A stretch of 64,000 bases of DNA from Microvirga sp052115485 (GTDB taxonomy: Bacteria > Pseudomonadota > Alphaproteobacteria > Rhizobiales > Beijerinckiaceae): contig NZ_JBFRGU010000002.1 in NCBI RefSeq assembly GCF_052115485.1, forward strand, positions 372,001 to 436,000. Direction: 5' to 3'. A model generated the notes under the pieces. That model saw only the letters and a program-made list of their open reading frames with translations, ran no database searches and was not told the DNA's origin. Within the stretch, counting starts at the first letter, position 1, and every line of letters starts with the position of its first letter. The translations under genes and the position numbers were made by a program. Below, one piece after another: positions 49,888 through 59,111 of this stretch.

Positions 49888-51129
49888 TTGGGCGAATACG
49901 CCATTACCGTCGAAGACATCAGGAAAGCCGCGGCGACGATCAAGGGACAGGTTCTGCGCACGCCGCTCGTCCCCGCGCCGCGCCTGTCCCAGCTCACCGG
50001 CGCAAAGGTCTTCGTCAAGCACGAGAACATGCAGCCGACCGGCTCCTTCAAAGAGCGCGGCGCCGTCACCAAGCTGGAGAGCCTGACACCGGAAGAGCGC
50101 AAGCGCGGCGTCATCGCCATGTCGGCGGGCAACCACGCGCAGGCGGTCGCGTACCATGCGACGAGACTCGGCATCCCCTCCACCATCGTCATGCCGGAAA
50201 CCGCGCCGTTGGTGAAGGCCGAGAACACGCGCGCCTATGGCGCCGAGGTCATTCTCTATGGCGAAACGCTTTACGAATCCGCCGACAAGGCCCGCGCCAT
50301 CGCTGCCGAGAAAGGCCTCGTCTTCGTCCATCCCTATGACGATCCGCTCATCATGGCCGGTCAGGGCACCTGCGGGCTCGAAATCCTCGAAGACCAGCCG
50401 GATCTCGATCAGATCATCGTGCCCATCGGCGGCGGTGGCCTGATTTCAGGCATCACCGTCGCGGCAAAGGCCTTGAAACCGTCCATCGAGATCGTCGGCG
50501 TCGAGGCGGCGCTCTACCCCTCGTTCCAGAACGCCATCGCCCATGAAGACCGCCCTATCGGTGGTGCAACGCTGGCCGAAGGCATCGCGGTGAAGGCCGT
50601 GGGGCAACTCGCCCTGCCCATCGTGACCGACCTCGTCTCCGAAATCATTCTCGTCGACGAGCCGATGATCGAGCGTGCCGTGAACGCCTATGCCACCCTG
50701 CAACGGACCATGGCCGAAGGCGCAGGCGCGGCGGGGCTTGCCGCCATGCTGACCCATCCGGAAAAATTTCGTGGCAAGAAGGTCTGTCTGGTGCTCTGCG
50801 GCGGCAACATCGACGCCCGCATCCTTGCCTCCGTCATGGTGCGCGAACTGGAGCGCGACGACAGGATCGTCTCCTTGCGCATAACCTCCCACGACAGGCC
50901 CGGCCTGCTCGGCCGCGTGGCTAGCCGCCTCGGCGAGCTGGGAGCCAATATCCTCGAGGTTTCGCACGGCCGCCTTTTCCTGGACGTGCCGGCGAAAGGC
51001 GTTTCTATCGACATTACTATCGAAACTCGCGATGCAGCACATACATCAGAGGTCTTCGAGGCCTTGCAGAAAGATGGTCTGGAACCCAGACGGATCGGCC
51101 AGCAATGCCTCTCCGAGAGCGCCTATTGA
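49888..51129 (+). CDS. ilvA: Threonine ammonia-lyase
   Basis: PLP enzyme that deaminates threonine to 2-oxobutyrate, first step to isoleucine. 413 residues. PLP lysine in GSFKERGAV; phosphate loop PIGGGGLISGI; SAGNHAQAVAYHA. An ACT domain at the C-terminus (LRITSHDRPGLLGRVASRLGELGANILEV) suggests allosteric control. The TTG at 49888 is chosen because GGAGG lies five bases upstream; the GTG at 49876 would overlap that site. It follows the LivH fusion by 28 bp. Confidence 0.93.
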   Translation: MGEYAITVEDIRKAAATIKGQVLRTPLVPAPRLSQLTGAKVFVKHENMQPTGSFKERGAVTKLESLTPEERKRGVIAMSAGNHAQAVAYHATRLGIPSTIVMPETAPLVKAENTRAYGAEVILYGETLYESADKARAIAAEKGLVFVHPYDDPLIMAGQGTCGLEILEDQPDLDQIIVPIGGGGLISGITVAAKALKPSIEIVGVEAALYPSFQNAIAHEDRPIGGATLAEGIAVKAVGQLALPIVTDLVSEIILVDEPMIERAVNAYATLQRTMAEGAGAAGLAAMLTHPEKFRGKKVCLVLCGGNIDARILASVMVRELERDDRIVSLRITSHDRPGLLGRVASRLGELGANILEVSHGRLFLDVPAKGVSIDITIETRDAAHTSEVFEALQKDGLEPRRIGQQCLSESAY

Positions 51130-51140
51130 GGAGAAGATCA

Positions 51141-51611
51141 ATGACCAGCGGGCAGACCGTGCCGGTGACCATGAACGCCTATGAGGTCGATCCTCGCTTG
51201 ACCCGAGGCGCGATTTCGCGGCGGTTCTGGGCTTATATGATCGACGTGATCATGATCCTGATCTGGTCATGGATCGTGAGCATCGGCATTGCATTCTTTG
51301 GCCTGATCACCTTCGGTTTCGGCTGGGCGCTCTTCGCTCTCGTGCCGCTGACCGCCATCGCCTATAACGCCCTCACCATCGGCGGCCGCGCCCAGGCGAC
51401 CGTCGGTATGCGAGCGTTGGGATTGCGTGCTGTGGATTCCGTCACCGGCGGCCCGGTTCACGTGGTCACCGCGGCGGTCCATGCATTGCTGTTCTATGTC
51501 GCCATCGGCACCTTCGCGCTTTGGGCGATCGACATCCTGATCGGCCTGTTCCGGAACGACAGCCGTTTCGGACACGATCTTTTGACCGGGATCACAATCA
51601 TTCGTCCGTAG
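51141..51611 (+). CDS. RDD family membrane protein
   Basis: 156 residues. Starts with the RDD block SRRFWAYMIDVIMIL, three membrane helices (IWSWIVSIGIAFFGLI, WALFALVPLTAIAYNAL, AVHALLFYVAIGTFALWAIDIL), and the motif GGRAQATVGMRALGLRAVD. Function unclear. GAGGAG precedes the ATG, 11 bp after ilvA. Confidence 0.87.
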   Translation: MTSGQTVPVTMNAYEVDPRLTRGAISRRFWAYMIDVIMILIWSWIVSIGIAFFGLITFGFGWALFALVPLTAIAYNALTIGGRAQATVGMRALGLRAVDSVTGGPVHVVTAAVHALLFYVAIGTFALWAIDILIGLFRNDSRFGHDLLTGITIIRP

Positions 51612-51721
51612 AAACCGATGCCGCGATGTCGCAGCAATCTGATGCTGGACGAACGCGGCACCAATGTTATCGTGAGGCGTTGTAGTCAGCGTCCAAGGTC
51701 TGCCAACCGAGGCCCAACAGC

Positions 51722-52468
51722 GTGACGAGCCAGCCCCGCGATCCACCGCAATTCTACCTCACCTCACCGACCGCCTGCCCCTACCTGCCCGGCAAGGAGG
51801 AGCGGAAAGTGTTCACACATATCGTCGGACGGCGCGGACGCGACCTGAACGAAATCCTCACGCAAGGCGGTTTCCGGCGATCCCAGACCATCGCCTATCG
51901 CCCCGCCTGCGAGTCGTGCCGGGCCTGCATTTCCGTTCGCGTGATCGCCAACGATTTCGAACCTTCAGGCAATCTTCAGCGCGTTCTGAGGACGAATGGC
52001 GATCTCATCGGAACCGTCATCCAGAATCGACCCTCGTCCGAGCAATATTCCCTGTTCCGTCGCTACCTCGCAGCCCGTCACGGGGATGGCGGCATGGCCG
52101 ACATGACGGTGCTCGACTACGCCATGATGATCGAGGACAGCCACGTCGATACCTGCATCGTCGAGTATCGACGGCGCGGCATCGACAGCGGCATCACCAA
52201 GCGCGGCGAAGGCGATCTCATCGCCATGTGCCTCACCGACATCATGAGCGACGGCCTTTCCATGGTCTATTCGTTCTACGATCCATCGATGAACGAGCGC
52301 AGTCTCGGCACCTTCATGATCCTCGATCATATCCGCCGCGCTCGCACAATGGGACTGCCTTATCTCTATCTCGGCTACTGGGTCGATGGTTCGCCGAAGA
52401 TGGGCTACAAAGCTCGCTTCAAGCCTCAGGAACGCCTGTTGCCCAACGGGTGGGTCAGAGTCGACTGA
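51722..52468 (+). CDS. bpt: Aspartate/glutamate leucyltransferase (Bpt; arginyltransferase family)
   Basis: Transfers leucine from tRNA to N-terminal Asp/Glu of proteins for N-end rule degradation. 248 residues, GTG start. Family motifs: PTACPYLPGKEERKVFTHI, the zinc-like ACESCRACISVRV cysteines, FEPSGNLQRVLR, YLYLGYWVDGSPKMGYKARFKPQE. The Bpt-type specificity (Leu) is usual for bacteria; sequence alone does not separate it from Ate. Confidence 0.92.
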   Translation: MTSQPRDPPQFYLTSPTACPYLPGKEERKVFTHIVGRRGRDLNEILTQGGFRRSQTIAYRPACESCRACISVRVIANDFEPSGNLQRVLRTNGDLIGTVIQNRPSSEQYSLFRRYLAARHGDGGMADMTVLDYAMMIEDSHVDTCIVEYRRRGIDSGITKRGEGDLIAMCLTDIMSDGLSMVYSFYDPSMNERSLGTFMILDHIRRARTMGLPYLYLGYWVDGSPKMGYKARFKPQERLLPNGWVRVD

Positions 52469-52548
52469 CCGCGCCGGCTGCGTCTTTTCGTCGTGGAACC
52501 GGCATTCATTCCCAGGACTTTATCTAGGCGTTTCATCGAGAGGCGCTC

Positions 52549-53802
52549 ATGTTCATGGGGATGGTCATGTCGACTCTGTCGGACCTGCGCGAACTGACCC
52601 CTCAACAACGAAAAGTGATCATCGCCAGTTTCCTCGGCTGGACACTCGACGCTTTCGACTTTTTCCTCCTGGTGTTTGTGCTCAAGGATATTGCGGAGGA
52701 ATTCTCGACGACGATTCAAAGCGTGACGATTGCCATTCTGCTCACCCTCGCCATGCGACCCGTGGGCGCATTGCTCTTCGGCCTTGCCGCCGACCGCTGG
52801 GGCAGACGCCCGACCTTGATGGCGAACATTCTCCTCTATTCCGGTGTCGAATTCGCCTCCGGTCTATCTCCAAACCTCACGGTCCTGATCATCCTGCGGG
52901 CCATCTACGGCATCGCCATGGGCGGCGAATGGGGTGTTGGCGCATCGCTCGCCATGGAGTCGATTCCGCCCAAGATACGCGGAATGGTTTCCGGTATTCT
53001 GCAGGCCGGCTATCCGGCAGGGTATCTCTTGGCCTCGCTCGTGTTCTTCCTGCTCTATACCACCATTGGCTGGCGCGGCATGTTCTTCGTCGGCGCGGCA
53101 CCGGCCCTGCTCGTGCTCTACATCCGGAGCCAGGTCGAGGAATCGCCTGTGTTCGTCGCGAGACAAAAGGAAGCGATCAGACCGAACCTTTGGCAGATCA
53201 TGCGGGACAACGCCCGCCTCGCCATATGGGCGATCCTGATGATGACGGCGTTCAACTTCTTCAGCCACGGGACGCAGGATATTTACCCGACATTCCTCGA
53301 GGTGCAGCGTGGCCTCTCGACCCACGCGGTCGGCCTCATCGCCATCATCTTCAATATCGGCGCCATGCTCGGCGGCCTCTTCTTCGGCATGTTGTCGGAC
53401 AGGATCGGGCGGCGCAAATCCATTGTCATCGCAGCGCTGTTGGCCATTCCGATGATCTGGCCATGGGCGTACGGAGCGAATGCGATCGTGCTCACCGTCG
53501 GTGCCTTCATGATTCAGTTCTTCGTGCAGGGCGCGTGGGGCGTCGTGCCAGTCCACCTCAACGAATTGTCGCCCGATGCAGTACGCGGAACCTTCCCCGG
53601 CGTCGTTTATCAGCTCGGCAACCTGCTGGCCTCGGCGAACGCGACCATGCAGGCCGGTATCGCCGCTCATTACAACGGCGACTACGCCTTCGCTCTCGCC
53701 ATCGTCGCAAGCATCGTCGCGGTGGCCGTCGCGCTCCTCGCGGGCTTCGGCTTCGAAGCGAAAGGTGTCCGGTTCGGACCGGCGCAGGAGGTTCCGGCTT
53801 AA
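52549..53802 (+). CDS. MFS transporter of the SHS/lactate-like type
   Basis: 417 residues, 12 predicted helices. Strong MFS signature ADRWGRRPTLMANILLYSG and DRIGRRKSIVIAALL, plus WTLDAFDFFLLVFVLKDIAEEF near the N-terminus, found in the sialate/lactate/aromatic-acid (SHS/AAHS) branches. Loop GMAMGGEWGVGASLAMESIPPK fits. Probable substrate is a monocarboxylate or aromatic acid, not fixed by sequence. Confidence 0.88.
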   Translation: MFMGMVMSTLSDLRELTPQQRKVIIASFLGWTLDAFDFFLLVFVLKDIAEEFSTTIQSVTIAILLTLAMRPVGALLFGLAADRWGRRPTLMANILLYSGVEFASGLSPNLTVLIILRAIYGIAMGGEWGVGASLAMESIPPKIRGMVSGILQAGYPAGYLLASLVFFLLYTTIGWRGMFFVGAAPALLVLYIRSQVEESPVFVARQKEAIRPNLWQIMRDNARLAIWAILMMTAFNFFSHGTQDIYPTFLEVQRGLSTHAVGLIAIIFNIGAMLGGLFFGMLSDRIGRRKSIVIAALLAIPMIWPWAYGANAIVLTVGAFMIQFFVQGAWGVVPVHLNELSPDAVRGTFPGVVYQLGNLLASANATMQAGIAAHYNGDYAFALAIVASIVAVAVALLAGFGFEAKGVRFGPAQEVPA

Positions 53803-53838
53803 GACGTGATCCCCGTGACAGGCCATTTCCTGCGTCCG

Positions 53839-53886
53839 CTGGAACCTCCTTCGAGACGATGCTTCGCATCCCTCAGAGTGAGACTG
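53839..53886. repeat. Copy 3 (half) of the CCTCATCCTGAGG repeat family
   Basis: CTGGAACCTCCTTCGAGACG, then ATGCTTCGCAT palindrome and CCTCAGAGTGAG. This is the inverse-orientation half of the element at 34369-34470. It lies between the MFS gene and parC, which converge. Confidence 0.65.
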
Positions 53887-53922
53887 TGCGGTGTGCGCCT
53901 TCTCGAATGGTTGCCTTATCCC

Positions 53923-56166
53923 TCACCCGAACTTGTTCGACCTTGGGAAACCCTTCGGCGGCAGTCGCCCGGCTTCGGCGCGGTTACCGATCCACTCGGC
54001 GAGATCGTTCTTCTCCACCGTCCAGGTGCGTCCCGACGTGTCCTTCCACGTCAAGCCGTTGTCGAGCGCGAAGACCTTGGCGTCGGAGACGCCGCCGTCC
54101 TTGTAGCGCTGCAGACGAACGCCCTTGCCACGCGTCATTTCGGGAACCTGATTGAGCGGAAAGGCCAGAAGTTTGCGGTTCTCACCAACGATGGCAACGT
54201 GATCGCCCTCCGCATCGGCGCAGACCACCAATTTGGCGGGCTCGTCGAGATTGAGGATCTGCTTTCCTTTGCGCGTATTGGCGATCACATCGTCCGTCGG
54301 CACCACGAAGCCGCGTCCGTCGGTGCCGGCGACCAGAAGTTTCGTGCCCGCTTTGTAGGGGAAGGCAGCGATGAAATCGGCGCCCTCGTCCAGATCGACC
54401 ATGAGCCGGATCGGATCACCGAAGCCGCGTCCGCCGGGAAGCTTCGAGGCTTCCAGCGTGAAGAAACGCCCGTTCGTCGCGACGACGACGATCTTGGACG
54501 TGGTCTCCGCGAAGAATGACGTTTTCAGGCTGTCGTCACCCTTGAATTGCACCGCCGAAATATCGGCCTGATGCCCCTTCATGGCGCGGATCCAGCCCTT
54601 CTCGGACACGATGACCGTGATCGGCTCGCGCTCGACCATAGCCTCCGCGAAGTCGATGTCGGACGTATCGGGCGCATCCGCGAATTCCGTGCGGCGTTTG
54701 CCGAGCGCGGTGTCCGGTCCGAAAGTTTTACGCACTTCGCGGATCTGCCACGAGATCGTCTGCCACTGCACCTTCTCGGAGCCGAGCAGATTTTCGATGG
54801 TGGCCTTCTCGTCCTGCAAGCTCTTCTGCTCGCGCTTCAACTCCATCTCTTCGAGCTTGCGCAACGAGCGCAAGCGCGTGTCGAGAATGGCGTTGGCCTG
54901 TACCTCGGTGAGCTTGAAGACGCGCATCAGCTCGACTTTCGGCTCATCCTCCTCGCGGATGATTTTGATCACCTTATCGAGGTCGAGATAGACGATGAGC
55001 AGGCCGCCCAAGATCTCCAAACGCCGATCAATCGCATCCAACCGGAATTGCGAGCGGCGTACCAGCACTTCGCGGCGATGATCGAGCCATTCGCGCAGGC
55101 ACTCAGACAGACCGAGCACCTTCGGCACCTTGCCGCGCGAAAGCACGTTCACGTTCATCGGAACGCGGCTTTCAAGCTCGGTGAGCTTGAACAGCGATTC
55201 CATGAGGATCACCGGATCAACCGTGCGCGAACGCGGCTCCAGGACGATGCGGACATCCTCCGCCGATTCATCGCGCACATCGGCGAGAAGCGGCAGCTTC
55301 TTTTCTTGCAGCAGCTCCGCGATCTTCTCGATCAGGCGCGATTTCGGCACCATGTACGGGATCTCGGTGACGACGATGTTCCACGTCCCACGACCGCCAT
55401 CTTCCTTGTTCCAACGCGCGCGAACGCGGAACGAACCGCGCCCCGTGCGATAGGTCTCGGTGATGGCATCCCGCCCATCCACGATGATGCCACCCGTCGG
55501 CAGATCGGGACCCGGCACGAAATTGACCAGTTGCTCCGAGGTCGCGTTGGGATGAGAGATCAGATAGAGCGCGGCGTCGCACAACTCCGCCGCGTTGTGC
55601 GGCGGAATCGAGGTCGCCATGCCGACCGCGATGCCCTGCGAGCCGTTGGCCAACAGGTTCGGGAACGCGGCCGGGAGCACGATGGGCTCTTCGTTCGCCT
55701 GATCATACGTCTCGCGAAAGTCGACCGCGTTCTCGTCGATGCCGTCGAGCAGAAGGCGCGCGACTTCCGTGAGCCGCGCCTCGGTGTAACGCATGGCGGC
55801 GGCGTTATCGCCGTCGATGTTGCCGAAATTCCCCTGCCCCTCCACTAGCGGATAACGCTGCGCAAAATCCTGCGCGAGGCGGACGAGGGCATCATAAATC
55901 GCCTGGTCGCCGTGGGGGTGATACTGACCCATCACGTCGCCGACGATGCGGGCGCATTTCTTCGGGGCGGATTTCGGATCGAGCCGCAGCAGGCGCATGG
56001 CGTGCAGAATGCGGCGATGGACCGGCTTCAGGCCGTCCCGCGCATCCGGCAGCGCCCGGTGCATGATGGTGGACAGGGCATAGGCAAGGTAGCGCTCTTC
56101 CAGCGCTTCCTTGAGATTGATGTTCTCAATCTCCCCGCCGGAGGGCGGATTGACGAGTTTACCCAT
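53923..56166 (-). CDS. parC: DNA topoisomerase IV subunit A
   Basis: Decatenates daughter chromosomes with ParE. 747 residues. Catalytic tyrosine Tyr127 in NAAAMRYTEARL; QRDR region GQYHPHGDQAIYDALVRLAQ, with Gln88 where E. coli ParC has Ser80 and Asp92 where it has Glu84. The C-terminal beta-propeller blades follow from about 500 (ERE.. KGWIRAMKGHQADISAVQFKG). Confidence 0.97.
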   Translation of the reverse strand: MGKLVNPPSGGEIENINLKEALEERYLAYALSTIMHRALPDARDGLKPVHRRILHAMRLLRLDPKSAPKKCARIVGDVMGQYHPHGDQAIYDALVRLAQDFAQRYPLVEGQGNFGNIDGDNAAAMRYTEARLTEVARLLLDGIDENAVDFRETYDQANEEPIVLPAAFPNLLANGSQGIAVGMATSIPPHNAAELCDAALYLISHPNATSEQLVNFVPGPDLPTGGIIVDGRDAITETYRTGRGSFRVRARWNKEDGGRGTWNIVVTEIPYMVPKSRLIEKIAELLQEKKLPLLADVRDESAEDVRIVLEPRSRTVDPVILMESLFKLTELESRVPMNVNVLSRGKVPKVLGLSECLREWLDHRREVLVRRSQFRLDAIDRRLEILGGLLIVYLDLDKVIKIIREEDEPKVELMRVFKLTEVQANAILDTRLRSLRKLEEMELKREQKSLQDEKATIENLLGSEKVQWQTISWQIREVRKTFGPDTALGKRRTEFADAPDTSDIDFAEAMVEREPITVIVSEKGWIRAMKGHQADISAVQFKGDDSLKTSFFAETTSKIVVVATNGRFFTLEASKLPGGRGFGDPIRLMVDLDEGADFIAAFPYKAGTKLLVAGTDGRGFVVPTDDVIANTRKGKQILNLDEPAKLVVCADAEGDHVAIVGENRKLLAFPLNQVPEMTRGKGVRLQRYKDGGVSDAKVFALDNGLTWKDTSGRTWTVEKNDLAEWIGNRAEAGRLPPKGFPRSNKFG

Positions 56167-56231
56167 GAACTGAAATCCCCGGATTCGAATCGGTCGGCAT
56201 GACGTTTAACAAGAACATATCGAAAACAAAA

Positions 56232-56963
56232 CTATTCTTCCTCGGCCGTCGCCAAGGCGATGAAACGGGTCCGTTCCGCCGGCATGGCCTGCCCGCGCGG
56301 TTCGAACACGCTCTGATGCAGGAAGAATTCGGTTAGTGCAAATCCAGCCTGGATATCGGCTGTCGAGGGCCTGTTTCCGGTCGGGCGTCCAATCAGGAAA
56401 CCGGGCAGCTTGAAAAGCCTGTCCTTATAAGGCTCTCCCGCAGCCGAGCTGACCGCCCGTCCGCTCTTGGGCGAAACATAGGCCAGATCGTCGGTGCGGC
56501 CCGTGGCGGCACAGGAGCCGAGATCGAGCCCGAAGCCGAGATCGGCGAGGAGCGCCAGCTCGAAACGCGCGAAAAGTGTGGGCGCGAGTTCGGGATCGTC
56601 GAGATTATCCACCAGTTCGACCGCAGCCTCGTAGAGATCTTCATGCGGATCGCGCTCGGGCAGCACGCGCAGGAAGTGCGAGAGTGTCGCCAGTCCATAA
56701 AGCGCCAGCGGCATGGGGATGAACCGCGCGGCGCGCAGGTCGATGCCTTCCACATGGAAATTGCCGAGATGCTCATCGAGCCGCGCGCGCCATGTCACCT
56801 GAACGCTGTTGCCAGGCTGCAGAACAGGCCGCTGCGCCTTGGAGCGGCCGCCTTGCACGAGGCCCATATGGCGGCCGTGATCGCGCGTCATCACCTCGAG
56901 GATGACGCTTGATTCGCCATGTTTGCGGACACCGAGAACGATGCCCTCGTCGGACCATTGCAT
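56232..56963 (-). CDS. recO: DNA repair protein RecO
   Basis: RecFOR pathway mediator that loads RecA on SSB-covered DNA. 243 residues from the ATG at 56963. N-terminal OB fold MQWSDEGIVLGVRKHGESSVILEVMTRDHGRHMGLVQGG in part; the zinc cysteines of some family members are not all present. Upstream of parC by 65 bp in the same direction. AATTG-free start chosen; upstream ATG 56990 lacks conserved sequence. Confidence 0.9.
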   Translation of the reverse strand: MQWSDEGIVLGVRKHGESSVILEVMTRDHGRHMGLVQGGRSKAQRPVLQPGNSVQVTWRARLDEHLGNFHVEGIDLRAARFIPMPLALYGLATLSHFLRVLPERDPHEDLYEAAVELVDNLDDPELAPTLFARFELALLADLGFGLDLGSCAATGRTDDLAYVSPKSGRAVSSAAGEPYKDRLFKLPGFLIGRPTGNRPSTADIQAGFALTEFFLHQSVFEPRGQAMPAERTRFIALATAEEE

Positions 56964-57149
56964 GAGATCTCGCTTGCACAGGGCGCTCAACCCGGTGTTT
57001 CAATGTAAGTGCGTCACAACCTTTTTACTACGCTTTTTCAAGGTGATCCGCCGTTTTCCGAACACGCAATTGCCACGGTTCGAAAGCAGTTTTCGCTCAC
57101 TGAGACACAGGTTAGTTTCGTCGAATCGCGCCTTTCGAACTGGGATATC

Positions 57150-59102
57150 ATGCGACTTCATTCTCTGCTGCTGACGACCACGGCGATTTCCTTGTTGGGA
57201 TTTGCCCCGATCGCTTTCGCCGACAATAGTCTCGGCACTCCCGAACCCCGCTGGCAAGTCGCGCAAGCGGAGCCCGACCAACCGCAGCGCCGGAAGCGGC
57301 CAGGCGAACAGCCGGATGAGCAGAATGGCAACAGGCCTCGCCCCCACCCCGGACAGGGACCGCATGAACGAGGCCCCGGCGCTCAGGGTCAACCCATGCC
57401 GTCTCCCGAAGTCCCACGCGGCCCTCGTCAGCCGCGACCGGAGGCGCCGCCCGAGATGCCGCAGATGCGCCAGCCTCGCATGGAGCAGCCAGGTCAGCAG
57501 CCACGTCCGATGCCTCCGGCACCGCAGACGGCGCCCCAGCCGGAGCGGCCGCGTGGTCCGATGACCCCGCCCGGCGTCGAGCGCCCGAGACCGCCCGCAC
57601 CTTCCGCACCGCCCGTCATGGAACAACCGCGCCCGGCACCTTCTCCAATGCCTCAGCCCGGTCCCGCGCGCCCACCGGAAGCACAACCGCTGCCGGGTGG
57701 ACCGAGGCCAGTTCCCGGGATGCCGGCTCCTGGAGCGGGACCCAACGGGCCGCGCCCGATGCCGCCGGCAACGCCGGAAGCACCGCGCGCTCAACCCGCA
57801 CCGACTCCCGGACCACAGCCGCAAGCACCGCAACCGGTGCCTGGCCAACCACGACCAACGCAGCCGCCTGCGCCTGGAACTCCACGCGCCCAGCCGTCAC
57901 CGGCTCCTGCGCCGCAGACTTTCCCGCAAGCCCAACCTCCCGGCCCTATGCCGGGCGTCCAAGGGCGACCGACAGAGGCCGGTCCTAACCGACCGGGTCC
58001 GTTCCCGCAGCAGCCCGGCGTCCAGCAGCCGCCGCAGGGCGCGCATCAGATGCCACCGGGCGGTGGCCGCCCCGGCGAATTCGGACGCCCGCCTTTCGAT
58101 CAGGGGCAGCGACCGAATTTCATTCCGGGCGGTCCTGCTCCCGTTCCGGGTGTCATGCCGGGTGTCACGCCCGGCGCGTTTCCGGGCGGCAATCTCGACG
58201 ATCTCCGACGCCAGCGCCGGGAGCGCACGGAAGATGGCGGACGACGTGTGATCATCCAGGAGCCGGACGATCGCACGATCATCCGCGATGGCGGCCGCCT
58301 GATCATTCGCCATGACGAGACCGACCGCTTCCGCCGCAGCTACGGCGGCGCGGACGTGCGCGTGCAGCAGCGCGGCGGTAATCAGGTGACGATCGTCCGA
58401 CAGCCGAACGGCGAGGAAATCCTCACCGAGCGCGATGCCTACGGCAATCTCGTGCGGCGTATCCGGCGCACGCCCGACGGCCGCGAAGTGATCCTGATCC
58501 AGAACGAGTTTCAGGGGCGTCCGCGCTTTCCTTACGGCTATCTGCCGCGCGATGTGATGGACTTGCCGCCCCCCGTCGTAGTCATTCCGCGCAACGAATA
58601 CATCGTCGATGTGGAGGGCGCGTCGCAGGACGATCTCTATCAGGCCTTCACCGCGCCGCCGATCATGCCCATCGCCCGTCCCTACACGCTCGATGAAATT
58701 CGCCAGAGCCAATTGCTGCGCGAGCGCGTGCGGCGCGTCGATGTGGATACCATCACCTTCGATACGGGCTCATGGGCGCTCTCCCCGGAGCAATACGGCG
58801 CCTTGACCGGCATCGGCGAAGCGATCCGGCGCGTGCTCGCCAGCAACCCGAACGAGATCTTCCTCGTGGAAGGCTACACGGATGCCGTCGGCTCGGACGA
58901 GGACAACCTGAGCCTCTCGGATCGCCGCGCGGATACCGTAGCAACGGTGCTCACCCAGAATTTCGGCATTCCCGCCGAGAACCTGACGACGCAGGGCTAC
59001 GGCGAGCAATATCTGAAGATCGACACCCAAGGCCCCGAGCGCCGAAATCGTCGCGTCACGCTCCGCCGCATCACGCCGCTGTTGCAAGGGCAGCAGCGGT
59101 AG
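57150..59102 (+). CDS. OmpA-family protein with a very long proline-rich region
   Basis: 650 residues from the ATG at 57150. Signal peptide to about 25 (ending AFADN). Residues 40-370 are extremely Pro/Gln/Gly/Arg-rich (for example PMPSPEVPRGPRQPRPEAPP), followed by a charged beta domain about 370-480. An OmpA peptidoglycan-binding domain occupies about 525-645: TITFDTGSWALSPEQYG, FLVEGYTDAVGSDEDNLSLSDRRADTV, GYGEQYL. It probably tethers the outer membrane or a spanning structure to peptidoglycan. Confidence 0.88.
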   Translation: MRLHSLLLTTTAISLLGFAPIAFADNSLGTPEPRWQVAQAEPDQPQRRKRPGEQPDEQNGNRPRPHPGQGPHERGPGAQGQPMPSPEVPRGPRQPRPEAPPEMPQMRQPRMEQPGQQPRPMPPAPQTAPQPERPRGPMTPPGVERPRPPAPSAPPVMEQPRPAPSPMPQPGPARPPEAQPLPGGPRPVPGMPAPGAGPNGPRPMPPATPEAPRAQPAPTPGPQPQAPQPVPGQPRPTQPPAPGTPRAQPSPAPAPQTFPQAQPPGPMPGVQGRPTEAGPNRPGPFPQQPGVQQPPQGAHQMPPGGGRPGEFGRPPFDQGQRPNFIPGGPAPVPGVMPGVTPGAFPGGNLDDLRRQRRERTEDGGRRVIIQEPDDRTIIRDGGRLIIRHDETDRFRRSYGGADVRVQQRGGNQVTIVRQPNGEEILTERDAYGNLVRRIRRTPDGREVILIQNEFQGRPRFPYGYLPRDVMDLPPPVVVIPRNEYIVDVEGASQDDLYQAFTAPPIMPIARPYTLDEIRQSQLLRERVRRVDVDTITFDTGSWALSPEQYGALTGIGEAIRRVLASNPNEIFLVEGYTDAVGSDEDNLSLSDRRADTVATVLTQNFGIPAENLTTQGYGEQYLKIDTQGPERRNRRVTLRRITPLLQGQQR

Positions 59103-59111
59103 AGGCGACAC

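Noticed and set aside
52386..54155. A 589-codon plus-strand frame overlapping the MFS gene
   Set aside because: Out-of-frame shadow of a clear MFS transporter.
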